From an uncultured Pseudogracilibacillus sp. (GTDB lineage Bacteria > Bacillota > Bacilli > Bacillales > Amphibacillaceae): DNA of 5,772 nucleotides. Made by a program: the position numbers and the translations under genes. Under the pieces are notes generated by a model. That model saw nothing but the letters and a program-made list of their open reading frames with translations. It did not search any database and was not told the DNA's origin. The stretch spans positions 1-5,772 of the forward strand of contig CALJVC010000068.1 in the NCBI GenBank assembly GCA_937974845.1, in the 5' to 3' direction. Of this stretch, positions 1 through 5,639 are shown one piece after another. How positions within the stretch are numbered: the first letter of the stretch is position 1; the number at the start of each line of letters is the position of its first letter.

Positions 1-728
1 CCAAATCCTGGTGGCATATGTCGTTTATGTTCGGTACGAATATGCATAGCTTCAATAATTTGCTTTTCTCTTTCTGGAATTGGTAAACCATCTAAATAAT
101 TATCAATCATTTCATAACTCGTTCCCATTTCTTCCTCGTCTGTCTGGCCTGTCCAAAGATCGGCACTAGGCTCCTTGGTAATAACAGGCTCAGGAACACC
201 GAGGGCACGTGCCAACTCAGCCACTTCCCTCTTCGTCAAATCGATAATCGGCTGGATATCGACGCCTCCATCTCCATATTTGGTAAAATAACCCGTATAC
301 CATTCGGCTAAATTATCCGTTCCAGTAACCAAATAATTATAGTTCGTAGCAATCGTATAAAGGGTACTCATCCGTAGTCGTGCCCTTAAATTTGCATCAG
401 CAATCCGAGACTTGTCCTCTTTCCATTCGCCAGCCTTTGTCGTCGACTGAATCATCTGAAACATTCGGGAATGGGTTTCAGTCAAGTCTACAGTTTGAAC
501 TTTTATATCACAGCTTTCAGCCACTAGTTCTGCGTGACCTAGGTCGACCGGATTGCTTTGAATTGGCATGATTACAGCTAAGGAGTTATTTGGAAAAGCC
601 CTTTTAATTAAGTGAGCCACAACTGCAGAATCAAGGCCACCACTTAATCCGACGAGAAGTCCATCGGCCTTCGCGTCCTCTACCCTTTCCTGTAACCATT
701 TAACTCTCTTATCAATGCTTGCTTCCAT
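1..728 (-). CDS. nadE: NAD(+) synthetase, ammonia-dependent type, 3'-truncated by window edge
   Basis: This gene encodes the last step of NAD synthesis: ATP-dependent amidation of deamido-NAD(+) (nicotinic acid adenine dinucleotide) to NAD(+), in the cytosol. Reading from the ATG at 728 gives 242 codons with no stop before the left edge, so the C-terminus is missing. The P-loop motif of N-type ATP pyrophosphatases is seen as SGGLDS at residues 29-34. The family block TGTDNLAEWYTGYFTKYGDGG falls at about 135-155, followed by LTKREV and KEPSADLW (185-192), and EHKR near the end (233-236). No N-terminal glutaminase (CN-hydrolase) domain is present, so ammonia is the likely nitrogen donor. The start at 728 has AAAGGA 8 nt upstream. 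An in-frame ATG at 737 sits directly against that site and is less likely. The family is usually about 245-275 residues, so only a short tail should be missing. Confidence 0.95.
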   Translation of the reverse strand, partial: MEASIDKRVKWLQERVEDAKADGLLVGLSGGLDSAVVAHLIKRAFPNNSLAVIMPIQSNPVDLGHAELVAESCDIKVQTVDLTETHSRMFQMIQSTTKAGEWKEDKSRIADANLRARLRMSTLYTIATNYNYLVTGTDNLAEWYTGYFTKYGDGGVDIQPIIDLTKREVAELARALGVPEPVITKEPSADLWTGQTDEEEMGTSYEMIDNYLDGLPIPEREKQIIEAMHIRTEHKRHMPPGF

Positions 729-761
729 GACCGTCATCCTTTTATATTGCTTAATGTACAT

Positions 762-801
762 GTTGACTTGAAAGAAATGAATCCCATTCCTTCAAGTCAA
801 C
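762..801. repeat. Inverted repeat (hairpin) between nadE and the LysM gene, terminator-like on the plus strand
   Basis: GTTGACTTGAA (762-772) is exactly complementary to TTCAAGTCAAC (791-801). After one mismatch a further 3 bp pair (774-776 with 787-789), leaving a loop of about 10 nt. On the plus strand the stem is followed by CTTGTTTTTCCCTTTT (802-817), like an intrinsic terminator. On the minus strand, in which both flanking genes are read, there is no T-run after the stem. It could therefore be a block against antisense transcription, an RNA processing or stability hairpin 34 nt before the nadE start, or a protein-binding dyad. Confidence 0.6.
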
Positions 802-857
802 CTTGTTTTTCCCTTTTACCATACCATATATTAGCATAGTTTTACATTGTTTATATG

Positions 858-1523
858 TTATACTTCCCGTTTTGAAGAATAATAAACAAAGGCATTTGGA
901 CGATAGTCTTCTGATTCTTTTAGGCAACAAGGACATACATATTCTTGTGGAGGAATGTAGTAAGGTTGCTCATATTCAGTAAATAAAGGACGTGTTTTCT
1001 TTCTTAGACTAGCAGGAACAGGAGGTATATCTTGTTCTTCATTTATAAATTTGGGTTTCTGTTTCGATAAGATGGACGGCGTTTTCGGTATAGAGTTAGT
1101 TGTTGTTTCAACTTTTTTATCATTTTCTACATTAAATGTGTTCCATTTTCTTTCTATATTAAAATCTTCTTGGGGCTCTTTTTTCTCTTCGCGTTTACCT
1201 ACGGAGAACATCTGTTTTTTATTGGATGATTTTGGAATCTGCTTGTTATTCTTTGATTGAGTGTAGACTGGGGCTTGTTTCTGGTTAGTAGCAGTCTTTC
1301 TTTCTTCTAATGATAAGGGCTGCTCACGGCCGGTTTTATCAATCAATAAAGGTTTTCTCTTCTCTGCTTCCGGACGATTTGGTAGGATAATTTTCATTCC
1401 TGGAATAAGCCGTTGAATATTAGCGATATGACTATTTAAACGTAGCAACTGATCGGTATGGGTATGATGCTTATGGGCTATTTTTCGTAAAGTATCCCCT
1501 CGTTGAACGATATAAATACGCAA
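858..1523 (-). CDS. safA: SafA-like LysM-domain spore coat assembly protein
   Basis: The 221-residue protein starts with one LysM domain (about 3-48: IYIVQRGDTLRKIAHKH ... LIPGMKIILP). In sequence and N-terminal placement it matches the LysM of SafA, which anchors to cortex peptidoglycan and organises inner coat assembly with SpoVID. Residues about 50-180 are a Lys/Glu/Asn/Gln-rich, apparently disordered linker. The tail has a Pro/Tyr-rich stretch (181-195), a CPCC cluster (197-200) and a Tyr-containing end. No signal peptide or membrane segment is seen, as expected for a mother-cell protein. The start is TTG at 1523, with GAAAGGGG about 9 nt upstream; no better in-frame start exists. The protein is much shorter than B. 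subtilis SafA (387 residues) and lacks its long Tyr/Pro/Met-rich repeats, so orthology rests on the LysM domain and on the locus (safA lies near the nad genes in B. subtilis). It could be another LysM coat protein. Confidence 0.8.
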   Translation of the reverse strand: MRIYIVQRGDTLRKIAHKHHTHTDQLLRLNSHIANIQRLIPGMKIILPNRPEAEKRKPLLIDKTGREQPLSLEERKTATNQKQAPVYTQSKNNKQIPKSSNKKQMFSVGKREEKKEPQEDFNIERKWNTFNVENDKKVETTTNSIPKTPSILSKQKPKFINEEQDIPPVPASLRKKTRPLFTEYEQPYYIPPQEYVCPCCLKESEDYRPNAFVYYSSKREV

Positions 1524-1531
1524 AAAATCAA

Positions 1532-1588
1532 ACCCCTTTCCATATGTTATATAGGCTTTTAACTTGCTACTAACATATGCAAAGGGGT
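1532..1588. repeat. 18-bp inverted repeat over the RBS and upstream region of the LysM gene
   Basis: Plus-strand arms ACCCCTTTCCATATGTTA (1532-1549) and TAACATATGCAAAGGGGT (1571-1588) are reverse complements at 17 of 18 positions (mismatch 1540/1580), with a 21-nt spacer. On the minus strand the distal arm contains the AAAGGGG ribosome binding site of the LysM gene and is followed by TTTGATTTTTT, which runs into its TTG start. If read through from the receiver gene upstream, the RNA would form a strong hairpin that is both terminator-like and RBS-sequestering. The proximal arm also contains the sigma-K-like -10 element, so a transcript starting there would lack that arm. Confidence 0.75.
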
Positions 1589-1598
1589 ATAGATTGGT
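1571..1598 (-). promoter_or_regulatory. Putative sigma-K-type promoter of the LysM gene
   Basis: On the minus strand, AACC (1599-1596, AC core at 1598-1597) is followed by a 17-nt spacer and CATATGTTA (1579-1571), preceded by G. This fits the sigma-K consensus (AC, about 17 nt, gCATAnnnTA) at every fixed position. Transcription would start near 1563-1566 and give a leader of about 40 nt. A late mother-cell promoter agrees with a SafA-like coat protein. The motif is short and degenerate, so this is a prediction from sequence only. Confidence 0.5.
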
Positions 1599-1603
1599 TC
1601 AAG

Positions 1604-1978
1604 TTAATTAATATGTCTTAGATTACGAGCTTTTAAGCGCTCGATGGTGTTGTCTAATCGATTCTTCTTGACTGGCTTTAAAACATAATCTAAAGCGTGT
1701 AAGTTGAAGGCATCTAAGGCGTATTCTTCATACTTTGTAATAAAAACAATAGATAAAGTAGGTTTCAATTCTTTTAAATGTTTCGCAAAGCTCACTCCAC
1801 TTACTCTAGGTAACACCGTCTCTAAAAAGATTACATCAACTTGATCAAGTTCGCATTCTTCTATGGCTACATAAGGATTTTCATACTTTCCAACAACTTT
1901 TAAATCATCATATGTAGAAAGAAGAGCTGCTAATTCATTCAAGGCATCTAAGTCGTCATCTATTAAGATAGCTTTCAT
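1604..1978 (-). CDS. Stand-alone response-regulator receiver domain with Asp-to-Glu at the phosphorylation site
   Basis: The 124-residue protein is one CheY-like receiver with no output domain. It opens MKAILIDDD, giving the acidic pocket (D7-D9). The switch Thr is T81 (IVFITKYEEYA) and the invariant Lys is K101 in LDYVLKPVKK. The phospho-acceptor loop, normally FLD, reads VIFLETVLP, with Glu53 (codon GAG) in place of Asp. The YALDAF-LHALDYVLKPVK signature resembles receivers of LytTR-type and BTAD/SARP-type Bacillus regulators, but only about 20 residues follow it. I chose the start at 1978 because AAGGGG lies 9 nt upstream. An in-frame ATG at 2023 would add a 15-residue extension that looks unlike a receiver and contains that ribosome binding site. 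No histidine kinase gene is adjacent. Glu there can mimic phosphorylation in some receivers, so it may be constitutively active or unresponsive. It may also be a shortened descendant of a larger regulator. Confidence 0.85.
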   Translation of the reverse strand: MKAILIDDDLDALNELAALLSTYDDLKVVGKYENPYVAIEECELDQVDVIFLETVLPRVSGVSFAKHLKELKPTLSIVFITKYEEYALDAFNLHALDYVLKPVKKNRLDNTIERLKARNLRHIN

Positions 1979-2041
1979 CGGCAAAATCCCCTTCAACATG
2001 AATAAAGTCTGAGGGTAACACATGATTGGTTGATGACTTTA

Positions 2042-2117
2042 TACACATATTTTTTATAGCTATACAATATGTGTAAATGGTGTTGCTCGCTAGGGTACCT
2101 TTCCATATATTGTACAG
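2042..2117. repeat. Overlapping dyads upstream of the receiver gene
   Basis: TACACATATT (2042-2051) is perfectly complementary to AATATGTGTA (2066-2075), and the loop contains the palindrome TATAGCTATA (2055-2064). The middle segment also pairs differently: CTATACAATAT (2060-2070) is complementary at 10 of 11 positions to ATATTGTACAG (2107-2117). The two pairings share 2066-2070 and exclude each other. The region is very AT-rich, so some symmetry is expected by chance. It may be an operator or a switchable leader for the receiver gene starting at 1978. I found no convincing sigma-A promoter within it. Confidence 0.45.
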
Positions 2118-2248
2118 TTATATATATATTTCATTCTAATAAATTTATCTAAACAAATTCTAAAATTGAATGAGGTGATGTTTTCTACCGATAAAGTGTA
2201 AGCTTTCGTTCAATTATTCCTTAATAGACTTGCTAATTCGACATTGAA

Positions 2249-3112
2249 CTATTCTTTAATTTCATTAACATTCAGGTGATATACAGGATACGTACCTAAA
2301 ATAGTTACACCACAATTGAGAGCTTTTAATTCTCCCTGGACGCCTTCAAAAAGGGCGTCATCATACAATTCATCGACATCAATGATGAAAAAATAATTTC
2401 CTAGACCTGTCTTCATCGGGCGCGATTCAATCTTCGATAAGTTCATTTTACGCCAGGCAAAGGCTGATAAGACTTGGTGTAAGACCCCTGCCCGATCTTC
2501 AGGAAGGGTAACGAGTAAGGTCGTTTTTTCTAAATCCTTCTCATGATTAATCGTCACTTCCGCTGGTTCTTTGGCCAATACGAAAAATCGTGTATGATTG
2601 TTTGGATAGTCGTGAATATTTTCTTCCAAAATATGTAAGCCGAATTCTTTCGCTGCTAAAATATTTCCTATCGCAGCGATTGGGCGAAGCGCTTTACTTA
2701 CCATTTCCGCTGCACTGCCAGTGGAATTTGTATAATGAATTTCAGCTTCTGGTAACTTTTTATGTAAATATTGTTGACACTGGGCAATAGCATGACGGTG
2801 GGAATGTACTTCTTCGATAGTCTCCAAACCGCCTGTATAATCAGGATGAACTAATAAGTTCTGTTGAATTGGAACGACAATCTCAGCAACAATAGGCAAA
2901 CGAACTTGATGTACCAAGTAATCGATGGCGAGATGTACGGTTCCTTCGATGGCATTTTCAATCGGGATTACACCTATATCAATATCTCCTTGGTCAACGG
3001 CATCGATGATTTGGGGAATCGTTCGAAAGGGGATTTTATTATCCCCATTAAAAGCCACGTCGACAGCAAGTTTTGTAAATGTTCCTCTTGGTCCTAGATA
3101 TCCTATTTTCAT
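2249..3112 (-). CDS. pheA: Prephenate dehydratase with C-terminal ACT domain
   Basis: This enzyme converts prephenate to phenylpyruvate, with loss of water and CO2, in phenylalanine biosynthesis. The 287-residue length is normal for the monofunctional Gram-positive enzyme; there is no fused chorismate mutase. The catalytic part (about 1-180) starts KIGYLGPRGTFT, has the IPIENAIEGTV block (49-59), NSTGSAAEMV (129-138), and the hallmark NHTRFF with T174-R175-F176. The ACT domain (about 197-275) carries DRAGVLHQVLSAF and the phenylalanine-binding ESRP (229-232), so feedback inhibition by phenylalanine is expected. The ATG at 3112 has GGAGG at 3129-3125, a rather long 12-nt spacing; no other in-frame start was found nearby. 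It follows obg by 131 nt, without the pheB gene found there in B. subtilis. No clear promoter or terminator is seen in that gap. Confidence 0.97.
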   Translation of the reverse strand: MKIGYLGPRGTFTKLAVDVAFNGDNKIPFRTIPQIIDAVDQGDIDIGVIPIENAIEGTVHLAIDYLVHQVRLPIVAEIVVPIQQNLLVHPDYTGGLETIEEVHSHRHAIAQCQQYLHKKLPEAEIHYTNSTGSAAEMVSKALRPIAAIGNILAAKEFGLHILEENIHDYPNNHTRFFVLAKEPAEVTINHEKDLEKTTLLVTLPEDRAGVLHQVLSAFAWRKMNLSKIESRPMKTGLGNYFFIIDVDELYDDALFEGVQGELKALNCGVTILGTYPVYHLNVNEIKE

Positions 3113-3243
3113 TGATTCTTTGTTCCTCCAGTCCTTTCCTAGCCTTGAACAGGAAATATATGCATTTACTTTATCAAAAAATAAATAGATTCGCTAATAT
3201 AAACTATAGGCATTTAAAAGTGAGCTGTTGGTGATTGTCTAAT

Positions 3244-4515
3244 TTAATCGATGAATTCAAATTCAAAATCAAGAATCCGAACGATAGAACCGTCGATAGC
3301 TCCTCGTTCACGTAAAGCCTCGTCAACCCCAAGATGACGTAATTGACGGGCAAAACGTTGTACGCCTTCTTCTGTTGAAAAGTCCGTCATATGGAAGAGT
3401 TTTTCTAACTTTTTCCCTGTTAAAATAAAAGCACCGTCATCGGCACGAGAAATTTCAAAAGGAGCCTCCTCTTCCTCATATTCAATAACTATTTCTTCTT
3501 CTTCTAACGAGAAGTCCTTCGGAATTTCCTCTAATTTATCCGCAATTGCAAAAAGTAAATTCCTTAGACCCTCTTTTGTTAAGGCAGAGATAGGATAGAC
3601 TTCAATAGAAGGATCTAACTTACTTTTAAATTCCTTTAAGTTATCTTCTGCACCAGGCATGTCCATTTTGTTAGCGACAACGATTTGAGGGCGTTCGATT
3701 AAACTTTCGTCATATTGTTTTAATTCTTCATTAATTTTCATGTAATCTTCATATGGATCCCGCCCCTCCATACTTGCCATATCTACAATATGTACGATGA
3801 GGCGTGTTCTTTCAATATGTCGAAGAAACTGATGACCAAGGCCAACTCCTTCATGAGCACCCTCAATTAGTCCAGGTAAATCAGCCATCACAAAGCTACG
3901 GTGATCTTCAGTATCGACAACTCCTAAGTTTGGTTGGAGTGTTGTAAAGGGATAGTCGGCGATTTTTGGACGAGCAGCACTTACAACCGAGAGTAAAGTA
4001 GATTTACCAACACTAGGAAAGCCAACAAGGCCAACATCAGCAATTAATTTTAACTCAACGCGGATTTCTTTTTCTTCTCCTGGCTCACCCTTTTCACTTA
4101 AATGGGGAGCGGGGTTGTGGGATGTAGCAAAGCGAACATTTCCGCGGCCTCCCCTTCCGCCTTTAGCAATCACAGCCCGTTGACCGTGTTTTGTAATGTC
4201 TGCTATCAGTTTTCCGGAGTTTGCATCATATACAGTTGTCCCGGGTGGTACCGGAACAATTAAGGGGTCTGCATCTTTTCCATGACGGTTTTTACTCATA
4301 CCATTTTCCCCACGGCTTCCTTTCAAATGACGTTGGTAACGAAAATCAATTAAAGTGTTTAAACCCTCATCTCCTTCAAAGATGATATCTCCCCCGTTAC
4401 CTCCATCTCCACCGGCAGGCCCACCCTTAGGAACATACTTTTCCCTTCGGAAGGCAATGATACCATCTCCGCCATCACCGGCTTTGACATAGACCTTTAC
4501 ATGATCGACAAACAT
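3244..4515 (-). CDS. obg: GTPase Obg/CgtA
   Basis: Essential GTPase that binds the 50S subunit during late assembly and links ribosome state to stress response, (p)ppGpp and, in Bacillus, sporulation. The 423 residues contain all three family domains. The glycine-rich Obg fold is about 1-158 (KAGDGGDG, GGPAGGDGGNGG, GGRGGRGN). The G domain has GFPSVGKS (165-172), TT of switch I (191-192), DLPGL (212-216), NKMD (282-285) and SAL (310-312). An acidic linker (337-350) leads to the C-terminal OCT domain (about 351-423, ending in an acidic/aromatic tail). Length and motifs are normal and nothing is broken. The ATG at 4515 is preceded by GAGGTGAGG. It lies 157 bp downstream of rpmA, with a palindromic element between them in the place where B. 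subtilis has spo0B, so obg may have its own promoter here; I could not pick one with confidence. Confidence 0.98.
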   Translation of the reverse strand: MFVDHVKVYVKAGDGGDGIIAFRREKYVPKGGPAGGDGGNGGDIIFEGDEGLNTLIDFRYQRHLKGSRGENGMSKNRHGKDADPLIVPVPPGTTVYDANSGKLIADITKHGQRAVIAKGGRGGRGNVRFATSHNPAPHLSEKGEPGEEKEIRVELKLIADVGLVGFPSVGKSTLLSVVSAARPKIADYPFTTLQPNLGVVDTEDHRSFVMADLPGLIEGAHEGVGLGHQFLRHIERTRLIVHIVDMASMEGRDPYEDYMKINEELKQYDESLIERPQIVVANKMDMPGAEDNLKEFKSKLDPSIEVYPISALTKEGLRNLLFAIADKLEEIPKDFSLEEEEIVIEYEEEEAPFEISRADDGAFILTGKKLEKLFHMTDFSTEEGVQRFARQLRHLGVDEALRERGAIDGSIVRILDFEFEFID

Positions 4516-4555
4516 AACCTCACCTCATCATTATCCTTCTTCTATGTACAAATAA

Positions 4556-4657
4556 AAAATCGTTGTAAAGTTATATTTAAATGTCTGTTACTTTAGAGAT
4601 CGGCTATGACTCTATTGTAGACAGAACCATTTAAAATAGTCCCTTTACAACGATTTT
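4556..4657 (-). terminator. 102-bp imperfect palindrome after rpmA, probable terminator
   Basis: The outer arms AAAATCGTTGTAAAG (4556-4570) and CTTTACAACGATTTT (4643-4657) are perfect 15-bp reverse complements. Inside, pairing continues: TTTAAATG (4576-4583) with CATTTAAA (4628-4635), TCTGT (4584-4588) with ACAGA (4621-4625), TAC (4589-4591) with GTA (4617-4619), and TAGAG (4594-4598) with CTCTA (4610-4614), leaving an 11-nt apical loop. On the minus strand the outer stem ends in CGATTTTTTATTTG, a terminator-like T-run 15 nt after the rpmA stop. On the plus strand it ends CGATTTTATA, so it may work both ways. It is far longer than a common intrinsic terminator, so it could also be a MITE-like insertion or a stable small RNA. 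Confidence 0.65.
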
Positions 4658-4672
4658 ATACTTCTGTAGCTA

Positions 4673-4957
4673 TTATGCATCTTGTGCGTAGACACTCACT
4701 TTTTTACGGTTGCGTCCATAAGGTTCAAATCGAACGATACCATCCGTAAGTGCAAAGAGTGTGTCATCTTTACCGCGACCGACGTTCGTACCTGGGTAAA
4801 CTTTCGTACCACGCTGACGGTATAAAATAGAGCCGCCTGTAACGAATTGACCGTCTGCTCGCTTCGCACCTAGACGTTTCGCATGAGAGTCACGACCGTT
4901 TCGCGTACTTCCAGCTCCCTTTTTCTGGGCGAAGAATTGTAAATCTAACCTTAACAT
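4673..4957 (-). CDS. rpmA: 50S ribosomal protein L27 (precursor with cleavable N-terminus)
   Basis: L27 is a large-subunit protein whose N-terminal tail reaches the peptidyl transferase centre. The 94-residue product has the family core: KKGAGSTRNGRDSHAKRLG (12-30), then ADGQFVTGGSILYRQRGTK (34-52), and an ending with KKVSVY. It begins MLRLDLQFFA, the Firmicutes-type extension that the protease Prp removes after the two Phe residues (F8-F9), exposing Ala10. By known family biology this cleavage is needed for a functional ribosome. The ATG at 4957 overlaps the end of prp by 7 nt and uses GAGGAGG inside the prp coding sequence, so translation is probably coupled and protease and substrate are made together. 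Confidence 0.98.
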   Translation of the reverse strand: MLRLDLQFFAQKKGAGSTRNGRDSHAKRLGAKRADGQFVTGGSILYRQRGTKVYPGTNVGRGKDDTLFALTDGIVRFEPYGRNRKKVSVYAQDA

Positions 4958-5292
4958 GTTGAAGACACCTCCTCGATTTTTATAAATTGGCCATAATCCC
5001 GTTCTATCGTTTGTAATGAAATAAACATCACTTCAAAAGCATCATGTATTTTCTTTCTTGCCTCGTCTGGGGTCTCATCTGGAATTGCGACCGATAAATA
5101 ACCGCCTTCTCCCCCTTGGGTAATTTCAAGCTCTGTACCGCTTAATTCTAAGGCTGCATTTACCGAACCAAATGAAACAGCTGAGACTGCAGCGCAGACG
5201 AGATCATAACCATACGGACCGCTGTTAGCATGCCCGCTTATTTCGAAAGAATCGATACGATGGGCTTTGCGATATATTTTTACTTTAATCAT
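4951..5292 (-). CDS. prp: Ribosomal-processing cysteine protease Prp
   Basis: Prp (formerly YsxB, DUF464) is a small cysteine protease that trims the N-terminal extension of L27. The 113-residue length is normal. The predicted catalytic pair is H21 in FEISGHANSG and C33 in DLVCAAVSA, with the conserved Ser at 37. The gene lies between its operon partner rplU and its substrate gene rpmA, the arrangement found across Firmicutes that keep the L27 extension. It starts 15 nt after the rplU stop. The ribosome binding site is poor: only CTGGA directly before the ATG, or GAAG further upstream. An in-frame stop lies six codons upstream, so no earlier start is possible. Low expression through weak or reinitiating translation would suit an enzyme made between two abundant ribosomal proteins, but that is inference. 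Confidence 0.95.
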   Translation of the reverse strand: MIKVKIYRKAHRIDSFEISGHANSGPYGYDLVCAAVSAVSFGSVNAALELSGTELEITQGGEGGYLSVAIPDETPDEARKKIHDAFEVMFISLQTIERDYGQFIKIEEVSSTC

Positions 5293-5307
5293 TCCAGCGC
5301 CAACTTC

Positions 5308-5616
5308 TTATGCATTGATTTTTTCAATTACTAACTTTGTATAAGGCTGACGATGGCCTTGTTTACGGCTATAATTTTTCTTAGGCTTGTATTTGAAAAC
5401 AGTAATTTTCTTCTGACGGCCATGTTTTTCTACTTTAGCTTCTACAGTCGCTCCATCAACATATGGTGTACCGACTTTAACATCGTCACCACCGACAAAA
5501 AGCACTTTATCAAAAGTAACTTTTTCCTCTGCGTCAGCATCAATCTTTTCAACGTAAATTTCTTGACCTTCAGTTACTTTTACTTGTTTTCCACCTGTTT
5601 CGATAATTGCGTACAT
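5308..5616 (-). CDS. rplU: 50S ribosomal protein L21
   Basis: L21 binds 23S rRNA in the large subunit. The 102-residue protein has the usual length and start, MYAIIETGGKQVKV. It carries the family signature from about 71 to 100: KITVFKYKPKKNYSRKQGHR followed by QPYTKLVIEKI, rich in basic residues for RNA contact. The ATG at 5616 has a strong AGGAGG site about 10 nt upstream. It is the first gene of the rplU-prp-rpmA cluster, preceded by a clear promoter and a structured leader that resembles the autoregulatory L21 leader. Confidence 0.98.
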   Translation of the reverse strand: MYAIIETGGKQVKVTEGQEIYVEKIDADAEEKVTFDKVLFVGGDDVKVGTPYVDGATVEAKVEKHGRQKKITVFKYKPKKNYSRKQGHRQPYTKLVIEKINA

Positions 5617-5639
5617 GTTCTTTGCACCTCCTATATACT

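Noticed and set aside
751..936. 61-codon minus-strand reading frame overlapping the 3' end of the LysM gene
   Set aside because: It overlaps the LysM coding sequence in another frame, runs through the hairpin at 762-801, and its product has no recognisable features.
1979..2023. Longer receiver with an N-terminal extension starting at the ATG at 2023
   Set aside because: The extra 15 residues do not look like part of a receiver, and the good ribosome binding site (AAGGGG) lies inside them, in correct spacing for the ATG at 1978.
2172..2202. Tiny plus-strand frame with GAGGTG before an ATG (7 codons)
   Set aside because: The purine-rich motif is directly against the ATG, the frame is only seven codons, and nothing else supports translation.
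2164..2215. Possible pheA terminator: AATTGAA and TTCAATT arms
   Set aside because: The stem is weak, AT-rich and contains a G-T pair, the loop is about 30 nt, and only a short TTTT follows, so it is not better than chance in this AT-rich region.
2590..3188. Plus-strand reading frames opposite pheA
   Set aside because: They are antisense shadows of a clearly coding gene, with low-complexity products and no ribosome binding sites of note.
3113..3243. Promoter for pheA, e.g. TTGATA near the TATATT stretch or TAGACA near the obg stop
   Set aside because: Spacing between the elements is wrong (11 nt) or the -10 is too weak; no T-box or attenuator structure was visible.
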